Assembly (NCBI GenBank): GCA_017591395.1
Contig: WEDG01003258.1
Coordinates: forward strand, 23,311 to 87,310
Direction of reading: 5' to 3'
Source of the DNA: Schistocephalus solidus
Taxonomy: Eukaryota; Platyhelminthes; Cestoda; Diphyllobothriidea; Diphyllobothriidae
DNA: 64,000 nucleotides
Shown: positions 1 to 11,200 of the stretch, in pieces
How positions within the stretch are numbered: position 1 is the stretch's first letter
How the letters are laid out: every line of letters begins with the position of its first letter
Position numbers and translations under genes: made by a program
Notes under the pieces: model-generated
What the model was told of the DNA's origin: nothing
Seen by the model: only the letters and a program-made list of their open reading frames with translations
Database searches by the model: none

Positions 1-1570
1 CTCCCAGTTTTTCAAAAAATGTCAGCGTCATTAACTAAAAAAACAGCGAGACCTAGATACTCTAAGATAACCAGAGAGGCCACTCCTCCGTTCAAAAGTA
101 TTGTCAAGTTACTTGTCAACATCCTGCTTAATCGACATGGATTACACCTAGGGTGATAAAATTACCATCAAAAGTCAATGCCTCTTCTACAGAAACCACG
201 AAAGTCCTAATATTTTATTCACCGGCCATCAACTGCAAGAAAGGTTCTGGGAAATATGGATCCAACGTGACCCTATTAGTGGATATCATGATAAGCGTAA
301 GCAATAATAACTTCCCGGGACCCTGGGAGCTCAAATTTAAAATTGAATATCCGTAGTGAGTTCCAAAAACCGTAAAAAGACTGCGCGACACTCTTGTGAC
401 TGCTGTTCACAGAGAATTAACAAGACTCCGAAGCGTTCGTGGGTAAAATAAAGTGTTGTATGGTTGAGAACTTGACCAAAGCTCATTATTGCTAGGTTTC
501 ATGTCGGCAGAAGCGCTTAGTAAGCTACATTTACTACGGAACTTCTGAAATTATACCAAACACCCGTCACATGAAGGCATTTTCGCAGGCTTCATAGGCA
601 AATGTCAATGGCCTCTTGTTCAAAGATAACTGTGTGCTCCGCACTACAACAGGAGGTGACAGACAGTTGTACGTTGTCCTCTTTGCTATCAACTGATCCA
701 AACATAGGCTCGTGAGTGGCGCAGAGAAGTCCGTGTCATGCATAAGCCTGTGCGAACTTAAATCTGCATTGAATCTGCAATGGAACTTTTACAGAGTTGT
801 AACCGTATTCACGTAGAAGCAAATTCAGTTTCAGCAAACATACAGATGACCGATTTTATAGCTACTCAGGTTTCCAAAATCAGCTAGGTCATGGGCTGAC
901 TAAAGCATCCATTCTGGCACCTTCACGCATCTTGATTAATAACAAAGTCAGGATGAGTTAAGAGTCGCTCTCCTGACCTAACTCCTTTTCTGGGTGGATA
1001 CATAGGATGTTTATGAACAATAATCAAGAAACCTAAACCTCTAACTACTCCTGACGATACTGAAAGGTAAAGTGACAGGAAGGAGTTTTATACGTAGAGG
1101 TGTGACAGGGCGCCGGTGTTCTCGATACCAGTCCCTTTGATTCAGATGCAACTTCAATAGATGAAGGAGGACAAGCACCCACTCAGGCAGCTGTTTTATT
1201 GCGACATCCCTACGGATGCTCACAGACAAGGCGAAAAATAGCACCGCTTCAATGACACACTGATGTCCTCTGTCAATCAACCGCGAAGGAACCGTCAGAC
1301 CAGGCAGGACCTTACTCAAGATTGACAGGTGTCACAAAGACTGTCACACTGTCTCAAAAACCAAAGTATCCGACTTTGAAGCCAATTAATTAATTGGTAT
1401 CAAGGTGAAACGAATGCCTCACAATGTTCAAAAGCAATGGACCAACGACGTAAGCATCTCATCCCTCCACTTGGTTGTACACTGTAAGCGGATATTACTG
1501 AAATTAATTGACCTAAGTGAACGTCTAATTAGCGAGTGAAATTTTGAAAAGACTGAACCACCTTTTATCT
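1..1570. other. intergenic, no gene recognised
   Basis: No exon with a recognisable domain is visible. Base composition is more balanced than in the AT-rich DNA after 2.7 kb. A 92-codon open frame lies on the - strand at 1041-1319, but its translation resembles nothing I know and there is no supporting splice or promoter context. This stretch directly precedes a retrotransposon zinc-finger tail on the + strand, so it may hold decayed upstream parts of that element. I could not identify endonuclease or reverse-transcriptase motifs in it. Confidence 0.5.
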
Positions 1571-1578
1571 AAAATACT

Positions 1579-1845
1579 ATGATGAATAGTATCATCAGAC
1601 AGGAAAAGTCTACTATTATACGTAGAATCACCAGTATTACTAATCCTACCAAGGGCTATGGACTCGTCCTCATTTTGGTCACAATTTCGATTCATCGCAT
1701 TGATACCGGTGACCCGGAGCCTGGTGCCACAACATCAAACTCTCACACCCATCTTACCTGCCGACCCTGCCGTAGGATATTCTGTCACGGCATGAGCCTA
1801 TTTTTCCACAAGAGCATCCATGAAAATAATTCTTTAAGCAAATAA
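1579..1845 (+). pseudogene. non-LTR retrotransposon C-terminal zinc-finger remnant
   Basis: An open frame of 88 codons carries the C-terminal C2H2 zinc-finger pattern seen again at 30.8-31.9 and 39.0-39.2 kb. Residues 39-50 read HRIDTGDPEPGA, the linker after the first finger (compare [12 protein letters not shown] in the 30.9-kb copy). The second finger is intact: Cys61-x2-Cys64, 12 residues, His77-x3-His81, followed by ENN. The first finger is degenerate: only the GLV...H part remains and its Cys pair is gone. In such elements the fingers follow the reverse transcriptase and presumably bind nucleic acid during retrotransposition. No in-frame upstream reverse transcriptase is seen, so this is a 5'-truncated dead copy. 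Family assignment rests on similarity between copies and on memory of flatworm elements. Confidence 0.72.
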
Positions 1846-4800
1846 GTTCAGAACTGGAAACCGCAGTTCGAACTTCCGCACAAATGATCGCCTTTAGTCC
1901 GTAAGACAACTGATTAATATCGCGCATAGTTGTAGCGTCCATCAAGGGGGTATCACATATTCCCTCAACAGGTGCATGCAAGTAAACGTTCCAGCTCCAG
2001 TATGATCAATGAAAATTTGCACAGAAGAAGGTTGAACGTTCACTTAACTGGAATTATTTGTAGAACGTGTGGAAGACCAAATCATATTTGAAGCCTCCAG
2101 CACTCGTGCCTGCCTATTGTTGTCTTGATTTCATCTAGCCGTCAGTGCAGTGTGCATTTGATAGGAGAGCAGATGAGTAGAAGCAGCACAAGTCTGTCCC
2201 AAGAACATCTGGTTTAGGCGCAAGTAAACTCTGCTGAACCAAATTTATATGGACGTGGTGAAGTTCGACACTTGTAAATTGGTGCCAGCGTGCGTGTGCG
2301 AGAGCTATGTTTACGTAGGGAAGACGTAAGTTATACTATCGCCAGAATCATTTCTTTATTCATCTGAATTTTTGAGCCTATACACGAGTCTATCGGGCAT
2401 ATACAAACATAAACTGGTTTTTCTGCAGGGTGTCGGAGTATCACTGGTAGCTGCCTACATCTCCAAAATGGTCACGAGTTTAATCTCACAGCCAAAATGA
2501 TAATCGATCTGCTCAGAAACCGGACCAGCCGCGAATGCATTGAAACCTGAGCCTCCAATTATAACTCAGTTAATTAATATATCGACCGGACGCTAAGATA
2601 CAGAGCCCCGTGCAGTCACAGGCGATACTAATATTTGATTGGCTCACGCCCCCTTTAATTGGTTTTCGTTCTGTTGCCACATTTATCTGAAATGATGGTA
2701 TCCTGTACGTGTCCAGTAGCGCAGATGAAGAAATAAAGACCTCCAGCAATCACTCAGCCTTCATTTTCTTCTTATTATTACCATTATTATTATTTTTATA
2801 AATATTCTCAACTTTTCTATAAATTTGTAATGCGAAAATTGGCCTCGAAAAATGGGATGTGCATTCAACTGCTTATTGCGTGCAATATTCACCTAGGCAT
2901 TTGAAAGAGGCATTGCGGGCTATATTTTCGAAGAAAGTTACGTTAAGTGGTTTTATGAAGTTTGCCTTAAACGCATAGTGAGCTACCTGTCCGGCCCTGC
3001 TTGCACACTAATTGTTTGCGTTGTAGATGTGATTGCGGTGTCGTGATGTTGAATCGTTCAAAAAGCTACATGCTTTCTAGCCGCCATTGTTAGATTTTGA
3101 ATAGATTATCAGAATTTATAACGAAAACCGTTATTGTGTATTAAGAATTAAAACTCACGGATGCATGTGAAATTATTGAGGACAGTCAGAGTTCTAATGA
3201 CCCAGAGACAATTTTACAATTTAAACTCTGCAAATAAACATTAAGAAAATAAACCTAGTATTAATCTAATGGATGCCTGGTTTAGTATCTAAGGAAATCC
3301 TGTTTGTGTGATCAGCTTCCTTTACCAGAGCGAACAGATTTCACAAGTTTAGTAAATGGGGAAGTTACATACGACAAATAAGTTGAACTCAGAGGTTCCA
3401 TACCGGTACCTCCTAACTAAGATGATTGGATCTTTGGCTGTACTAGAGCCTCACCTTTGTCTCGAAGTTTTCAAAATAGCATTAGATAAGCCTTGATGCA
3501 ATCTAATCTGTTAATAAGGACTTTTTTCAATCCACGTTTGCTTTAATTCCTTAAAGATTGGCCAAATTATCGAATATGGTTCCAAGTCCAACTTGTATAT
3601 TTTGCAATCCTCAATATTAGGAAGCTCTATTCAGAATAAATATTATATAATTTTTCGTAGTCGCACAGTTAAAATATCAAATGCCTTCAAAAAAAGACGC
3701 TAGAATACGGCGTAAAAGATGACAGTAGGATAAGATCTAGGCCAAAGTTCAGCAGTACAATGTTTCCTGGTATGTGGAGAAAAGTATGAGCAAGAGTCAA
3801 CCTCAGAGCGTGGGTCATTTTTTCAAGGTCCTGCATGGATGAATAAAAACGCGAACCTTAAGTTTCCAAAACTCTGCTTAAAATATGAAACATTTCCTCC
3901 CCGAAATAAAAATGCTATATGCCGTTTGAACTTTACAGACGTAGACAAGTTGTTTAACTGAATACGAACAACTATCAGCACATCGGATTTCCATCATCAG
4001 TAAAAAGAATTAATTCAGAAGGCAAAAAACGAACATGCTGGTTAACAACTGTCTGCGGTTTTTGTTGCGTTACACAAATTTTGCTGCATTCTTCTATAAA
4101 AAGCATATGAAAAATCCAAATTCCATGAATTTATGTTTCTAAATGAAATGCATCTTATTTGAATTCATTTCTGCCTTCACAGATCTGACTGATATTCTAC
4201 CACGTAAAAATTATTTTTATCAACGCTTTCCATTTATAGATTTTTATTGAAATCTTGCAATAATAAAACTTTTTATTGATGTCTTGTAGAACATTTATTC
4301 ACTCTTTGTTTGAATTCATTCCCCCCAAACCCCGTTGCTTCTATGCTTAAATGAATACGTTTTTCAGAATTATCTAGTAGAATTCTTATTATTATCATAT
4401 ATTGCAAATGAAAAAGATGTTTTAAAAATATAAAAAAATTGACGGGCAACTTAATTACGAATTTATTATTTGATGGAACACTACAAATTAACGGTGGCAC
4501 GCAAACAGTGGCACTACACTGTGAGAACGTAACGTGTTGGGTAGGGGATGTGGGCATTTTTTGACGTTCATGCTTTAATTTTCCCCAAGAGATTTGTGAT
4601 AAGGGTTGTTTTTACGTATGAAGCTGGAATTTTAAAATACAGATATCAAAAATTTGCGTTCACATTTTACTTATCCATCAGAGAAACACGTTTGTTGTAG
4701 CATCTGCTGAAAATGTCTGGATTATTTATTACTTATAAATATAGCAAGATGGACTGGCAAAAGTATATATATTTCTGTATGTTTACATCAATAACTTGAT

Positions 4801-7260
4801 AACTGTAAGCAAAGGGATCCTACTGTCGTATACGTGCGAGTAAACGTGTTATCCATCCAGTTGAGTAATCCAACGAATCCCCAAAATTATCTGTACTTTT
4901 AAATATTTTCGAAAATCATTTTTTTTTATGGAAGCCTGAAAAGGTGATATCAACATTCGTCCCTGCGTCTTTCGGGATCTACTGATTTCGGTTTTTCATA
5001 TTTGTCTTGCTGCAAGAAACAACGTTTTTGAAAATGTCTAGTGAGAATTCAAAAATTTGTAGTTTTGAAACACGTGAGTCAATAATTTTAATAATTTAAT
5101 GATTTGCAATGACAGATTGCGGGAACTGCGAAAACGTTTATCAAACTGCGAGGATGAAAAATTAACCACATTTTTCATTTTTAGCGCTTCTTGCCTTTTA
5201 TGCAAAAGAATTGAAACTTACGTACGCCTGCTTTGTTAGGCAATTGACTGCGACCATATATGTTTTGAATCTTATAATGATGAAGCAGGCTCAGAGTACC
5301 TACTTTTTAGCATCCTATGAAATTTGTCTTGTAAACCCAACAGAAACGCATCTCAAAGTAAATTTTCTGTGTTAAAGGAATGCACATTATTCGAGTTAGG
5401 GGACTGTTATGTCCTTTATTATCTTGGGTTTCTAACTGGAGCCCTCGCAGGCAGCAGTATAGTTAAAATTCGTGCTCTCAATTGAAAGGACAACAAACAA
5501 CTGACTCAGTAGTAGACTTCTCGTTCTTATTATCGACCTGCCAGCCAAATACCAACCGTACTTTGTTATATGGCTCAGAGTGACTCGCTCCCTTGAACTA
5601 TTCCCTTTCCAAATTTAGTTTTCGTAGTTGACGATGTGCATACAAGTTGACCCAAATGTTTGTAACAACAGTCATCACAATAAATGTAGCAGAAAGCATT
5701 ACTCTGCTCTAAAGGGTTAAAACAGTCTCCACGGTGCATACTTTGCCATTGTGCCGTGATATTTGACCTTGGTTGCATTTCTAGTTTCACGTAATGTACA
5801 CTGAATACAGGGAAGATATTATCTTTCAGTCATTTTTAACATGTAATTGGCGACACCGTTCACAGTGAGTAATGAAGCCTTTTACAATAATCACCATTAA
5901 TCACGAGATTACGGTTGCAGTATGCTATGCATAGAAAAATACACACACAATACAACACTTCGCGACAGGAGCTAAAAAGGTCTGACAATCTGCATAATAA
6001 ATGCAGGAGAACTGACTGCCTCAGGGCTTTCCTTGCCGGATGCCTAAGGCCTCGCCGGAAGCAGGCAATGATTGACGGTAAGGAAGTATGACTGCAGAGG
6101 TGACCTAGCAGCGGAAATGAATCCAACCTTGCCAAGTAGTTCCGTCTAACTTCCGCCCAGTAATCAAATGCTATGAGGTCATGCATAAAGCTGCAACACA
6201 ACCGCAGGATATGCAATCACCCCGTGGACCTGCATAACAGGCCATGACCACATCAGCCTGAAGTAATTGAACAATTGACGAATTAAACTGTTTGGTTTTA
6301 TTTATCATTTAATAACAATGAAGATGGACTGAAATCCCTGTCAGAACATACAGGTGGCAAAATTCTCCACCAAGAAGGTTGACTCTTCAATCAAAATGGT
6401 AGTTGAGCATATCACAGACATGACGCCACTCACCCAAGGGCTTTCATGAGTTCCCATTAACACAAAAATCGAGGAAAATTTTGCGGTTTTACATGGAAAA
6501 GGTACCTGGCATCGTATCGAGAATGCCTTTCCAGACATTCCGGGTTTATGAACATTCTATTGTTCTGATCTAACCCTAATAGGTTCATTACGTATATTGA
6601 CTCTTATTATTAATCTCTCTTTTGGGATTTAACGGAAGGCTGCCTGTAATACAGAGGTGTACCCGTTCTTTTTCCCTATCAAAGCAACATATCGAGTTCA
6701 AACTTGAAGGATGTTTCAGAGGCTATATGCAGTCGCTTGATAGGATTGTTATCCGAGTAATATATTGACCATAACACAAAAGGCATATTCACGCTAAATC
6801 GCATGGACACAGCCTAAAGCAATGCATTACTAAATTTCATTTGCAATGGTTTCTGAAAATGGTTAGCAGAGGAAAGTTGCATTATATATTGTCTCAAAGT
6901 TCATTTTATAGCGCAGGAATTTATAGTCATTGCCGAGATTTTTGCCCCTTTCATGCGTTTGGCGTTTTCATTTTAAAGGTTACGAAGGCATATCTAACTG
7001 GCATAAAAATGCTGCGTCTAAAAATGACGTGTAACCGCTTTCAGTTATTTCTATTGTAACGTTGAAGTTAGATTTGAAAATTGGATTGCCAGGACCAGCC
7101 AGAAAGGGATCAAAGGAAGACCCGCCAATGAGCTGATCACTCCATACTTGTATCATTCAGTGATGGGATAAAAGCAAAATATTTGCGTAGGCTTAGTTAA
7201 GAACAATGGGTGACAAACGAAAACCAATTGGGAAGTTTCTCACACGCAGAACATCCTGTG
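1846..7260. other. AT-rich intergenic DNA
   Basis: No gene is recognised. The stretch is strongly AT-rich after about 2.7 kb and includes a short ATT/ATTATT low-complexity run near 2768-2800. A 118-codon open frame on the - strand at 5860-6216 has no recognisable domain. The segment around 5990-6200 is locally richer in GC, which elsewhere in this window goes with transposon debris, but no motif was identified. No tRNA or rRNA gene was seen. Confidence 0.5.
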
Positions 7261-7395
7261 CTCTAGCATAAAGAAAAGTTTTCATTTTTTCGTATTCGGC
7301 ATCATTTTCTGCGCCATGAAATACTTATAGCGTTTTATTGTCTGTATATAAATTTTTTTGCCGTGTCTGGAATAAATATCTAGACACAACGCGTG
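7261..7395. repeat. tandem repeat, unit 1 (~135 bp)
   Basis: First of two adjacent near-identical units. Both run from CTCT(A/T)G(C/T)ATAAAGAAAAG through TCGTATTCGGCATCATTTTC to GACACAACGCGTG. The pair lies about 620 bases upstream of the NCS gene's start codon. There is no evidence that it is transcribed; it could be a local duplication or part of the upstream regulatory region. Confidence 0.85.
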
Positions 7396-7531
7396 CTCTT
7401 GTATAAAGAAAAGTTATCCTTTTTTTCGTATTCGGCATCATTTTCTGCGCAATTAAATCCTTATAGCGTTTCATTGTCTGAATATAAATGTTTTTGCCGT
7501 GTATAGAATAAATATCTAGACACAACGCGTG
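7396..7531. repeat. tandem repeat, unit 2 (~136 bp)
   Basis: Second unit, directly abutting the first and differing by scattered substitutions and a short indel in the T-run. Both units end in ATATCTAGACACAACGCGTG. The divergence suggests an old duplication rather than an active satellite. Only two units are present. Confidence 0.85.
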
Positions 7532-7859
7532 TTACCACAACGTATTGACCGTTGATTAATGCCCGATACTTTTCCAATGCTTTTTAAAATAATAAATTTA
7601 GACAATCAAAGGGCCTGAATGATGGCATACATACAGGACGCGCCCGCACACGTCAAACGTGACTATCCAGTCCTGACTGTCCAGTGTACAGGTTTTACAT
7701 CAGGTGTTTGGACACGCACGCACACGTTGATTCTTTTTTTTCTACAGAAGCATCAAAAAATAGGTATGACATGGGTATGAATCACAACAGCATCGCCAGG
7801 AAAACAAATTGGCGGCCTCGAAGCAGAATGACATCTGCAAATGTCCCAGGTCTTGAGTG

Positions 7860-8147
7860 GTGGATGTGGCGGCGGTGGCAGCGGCATCTGTGTGGATGCA
7901 GGGCCTTTGGATTAGGCGACATTGGATACGCTTGTTCTGAAAGAGCCAGTGGGAGCCCAGCATGCCGACGCGCGGAATTGGGGCTGCGTGCTGATTGGTA
8001 CATTCAGCTGCGTGGCCTTGTGCTGAGGTTAAAATGGGAGCGACGACAGTGGGCGCTTATGCACATCGCTGCCGACAGCATTCGGCCTCTAACCGTCAGC
8101 CAGGAGGGAGCTTTAAGCCAATACATCAGCCTCGGACACGCGCGGAC
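7860..8147 (+). promoter_or_regulatory. GC-rich promoter / 5' leader region of the NCS gene
   Basis: A locally GC- and CpG-rich stretch, in contrast with the AT-rich surroundings, runs directly into the first coding exon. It includes a GGTGGATGTGGCGGCGG run. This is typical of a transcription start region or 5' UTR in an AT-rich genome. I see no clear TATA box, and the exact start of transcription cannot be placed. The GC content creates long chance open frames on both strands here. An in-frame upstream ATG at 8034 lies in this region. Confidence 0.5.
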
Positions 8148-8258
8148 ATGGGTTCGGTGCACGGCAAACACCGGCTCACCAGATCCGAAGCCCGCTCGTT
8201 GGCGTCTCAGACACATTTCACCGAAAAACAAATCAAAAAGTGGCACCGAATTTTCTTG
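8148..8258 (+). CDS. NCS gene exon 1 (residues 1-37)
   Basis: Begins with ATG in a good context (G at -3 and G at +4) and ends in TTG followed by the donor GTGAGC. It encodes the myristoylation-type N-terminus and the entering helix of EF1, ending KKWHRIFL. The start was chosen because Trp32 then sits about 30 residues from the N-terminus, as in NCS family members, and because Gly2 becomes available for myristoylation. The frame stays open upstream with another ATG at 8034, which would add 38 residues without family similarity. Confidence 0.92.
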
Positions 8259-11200
8259 GTGAGCAAGTCCCTCCCTCCTTTAATCTTATGACTGATTCTG
8301 AGAAATGCAGTCTCTGAAAGAATCCCTGGATTTTGTTTTTTTCATACGTTCAAGCGACAAAGTTAGTAAGTGTGCAAAGCGTTGCCTTCAAATGACACTC
8401 CCAATAACTTTATGTCTGGTAATGGTGACAGTAGAGGTAAGAATGATAATGCAATCGGTAATATTAACGCCTTGCAGATATCGGCCTTTTAAAAAACCTC
8501 ATTCGCCCAACATCTATGTAACTAGATTGCCTTAACTAAAATCAAACGTCAGGCCCTAGTAAAACTTTCATTCTAACAATAGTGGCTTGGTATGGTGCCA
8601 GTTGCTAAACCATTTGCACAGCCTACAGTAGATAACTACTTACTTTTGAATTCGAACTTTATGCAATAGTGAGTTTTGCAGCATTTGCTTGTTTTTATGA
8701 TTTAAGATTCGTTTTGTGGACAGAAGCCGTTATCAAGAAATAACATGTCGAAATGTATCATAATTTGGTAATCACTACGCTTCTATAAAATTTACTTCCA
8801 CACAAACCACGTGCATTCTCAGTTATTTTATGCACGATGTTTGAAATATCACGAATGTTTGAAAGGAGATCTTGAGCATCCGCAGGTTACAATGGCCTTC
8901 TAATGTGGCACCTAATGTTCTGTACTGTACTGTAAATGCGAGTTTCGGATGCGTGCGGACTTCTTTTATTTAGTATAACGTTTTCACCAGTTTTATTTCT
9001 TTCTTTAATTACTTCATATTTTATTTATGAACATCGTTAGGGTTTAGATACGGATTTGTGCATGATTTTCAATATTAATTATTTTTATGACAATTAATTC
9101 TGAACAAGTGAGACTACTTATGCTCATGGTAAACTGATGGAATTGACAGAAATCCTAGGTAGGTTAGAAGGTGACCAGCACAGAATGCGACGAAGCAGCC
9201 TATGCTTGCAGTTGATAAACGACTGAACAGACTCCTTAAACTGCCTATCTGTCATATCACCCTCGATTTGTGGTTTGAGCTCTGTCAATGTTTTTGTACA
9301 TGTAGCTTTGCAGGTAACAGGATGAAAATATACAATATATGGAATATGAATCTCCCGTATCACAGGTGATCCAGGGTTAAATTTCGAGGAATAGTAGGTT
9401 AGGGTAAGCGTTAGTTTGGGGTTATAAGATTAAGGAATAATGTTAAGGTTACATTTAAGGTAACCGTTAGGACTCGGTAAAAGTTAACCCCTTTCAAATT
9501 AAACGCGAGATCACCTGGGTTTTGTAAGTTCGCATTTTTGTGTCCAACCGAATTCAAGAATGGAATGTTTTTAATATATAAAAACAAACGCTTGCATGGC
9601 CAGGATCAATTAGTACTGTTTTAGGATGCTTCAATATGCTGCCGTCTGCCATAAAACATCTTTTATTTGTTAAAAGTGATGTTTTAAACAACTCGTGTTG
9701 TGTAACTTATGAGATAAGTTACTTGTGCGAATTGTTTAAATACGGATGCACACTAATTAACTTTATAATCCCACCTTACCGTATGCCACATGCCTCTCCC
9801 ACTCTTTTTAAGGCTATTTTACAAGTCAACCATTGACGTAATATATTAATATTTCTAGAATTAAACAGAACAACAATAATATTGCTTTTTACACTATCGG
9901 TTTGCGGCGAAAAATTTAAATTTGTTTGAAGTTCCTGACAGGTTTCTAATGCCGGGAATTATCTTGCTCTCATTTAATATCAAGTCACAATGCAAACAGT
10001 TTTCCTCTTTTTCGTTTTGAAAGTCGGGTTTCTAAAATATTTGAAATAGAGTGTATTTACATTGGATACTAATAACCCCTTAAAATATCAATTGCACCAG
10101 CCCAGTGACAATTAATGGATTTAAAAGCATGTGCAACCGTGCGTTTAGACTTTCTTCCTACAAAACCATGGTATTAATGCTTTCAGCTTGTCAAGCGAAA
10201 AGAAACAGCACTTTTAAACCATAATCCCTCTGGAAGAAGATTTGAAAATAACTGTTTGATACGTCGAATTATCTGTAAAAGCTTCAGAATTCTTCGGTGT
10301 AAAAACCCCACTGAACCTGTCGATTGAGGTTTACAAAGCATGAAATAAAGAATATACCTAATGTGAAAAGATTTATGCATGGAAATTCATCAGGAATGTT
10401 TGGACAAACAGATAAGTTTTTCTGAGAGATTTAAGGCAGATATTCATGCTATTTAAGAATCTAAATTTGTTATTATTTGGAGAATATGCTTTCTGTAAAG
10501 ATTAGTAACAGAATATGTTAATGCTATTAAAATTTGTGACCCTAATGATCAAATTCTTCACCATTTAGTTAAAGAATTTGATTTCCGTATGATTCTATAG
10601 TAGGTTTCTGAACGTTTTTTTAGTAGGGGACACGAAAACACTTTGTTTGGTGGCATTTTTGCATTCGTTATAGTAGGTTATTTATTCGGGTATGGAAGTT
10701 GGCATCGCATAAGGCTAAAAGGTTACTCTGGTATTGTCAAATAAGCAAGGTCAATCTACACAAATCAAAACTTTGACTTTGCAATGACTGTGTCTAATGC
10801 AGAAAGAATTCTCCTCCTCCATAGACAGCCGAATTCGTTCATCAGTGCAAATAAGCTTAAAACCAACTTGCCCTAGAAGGCCTCAAGGGCCATATGTCAC
10901 AGAAAATTTGTGTTGCAAATTACGGATAAAGGATCCTATTCATCCGTTGTGGTTGGGACTGCAACTGGATTCCTGGTAGAATCTCCCACACTGGTGAGCA
11001 ATTTTAAATGAAGAGCAACAAACAAATAGTGTGAAAATGAGAATATCCTTTACTGGCTTCTTAGCCATCGTCAGTCAGTCATACCTGATCCTGGCTTCTT
11101 GTAACCTATGATCTGGAGGAGACCTTTTCAATCATTTAACGTTTTTATATCCACGGCGATACCGCTTCGTTACAGACTGTCATCTTGTTTAGCGGGCTTG

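Noticed and set aside
7684..8262. 192-codon open frame on the + strand, the longest in the window
   Set aside because: It overlaps NCS exon 1 in a different frame and lies in a GC-rich stretch where stops are rare. Its translation resembles nothing, while the exon 1 frame matches the NCS family and joins exon 2.
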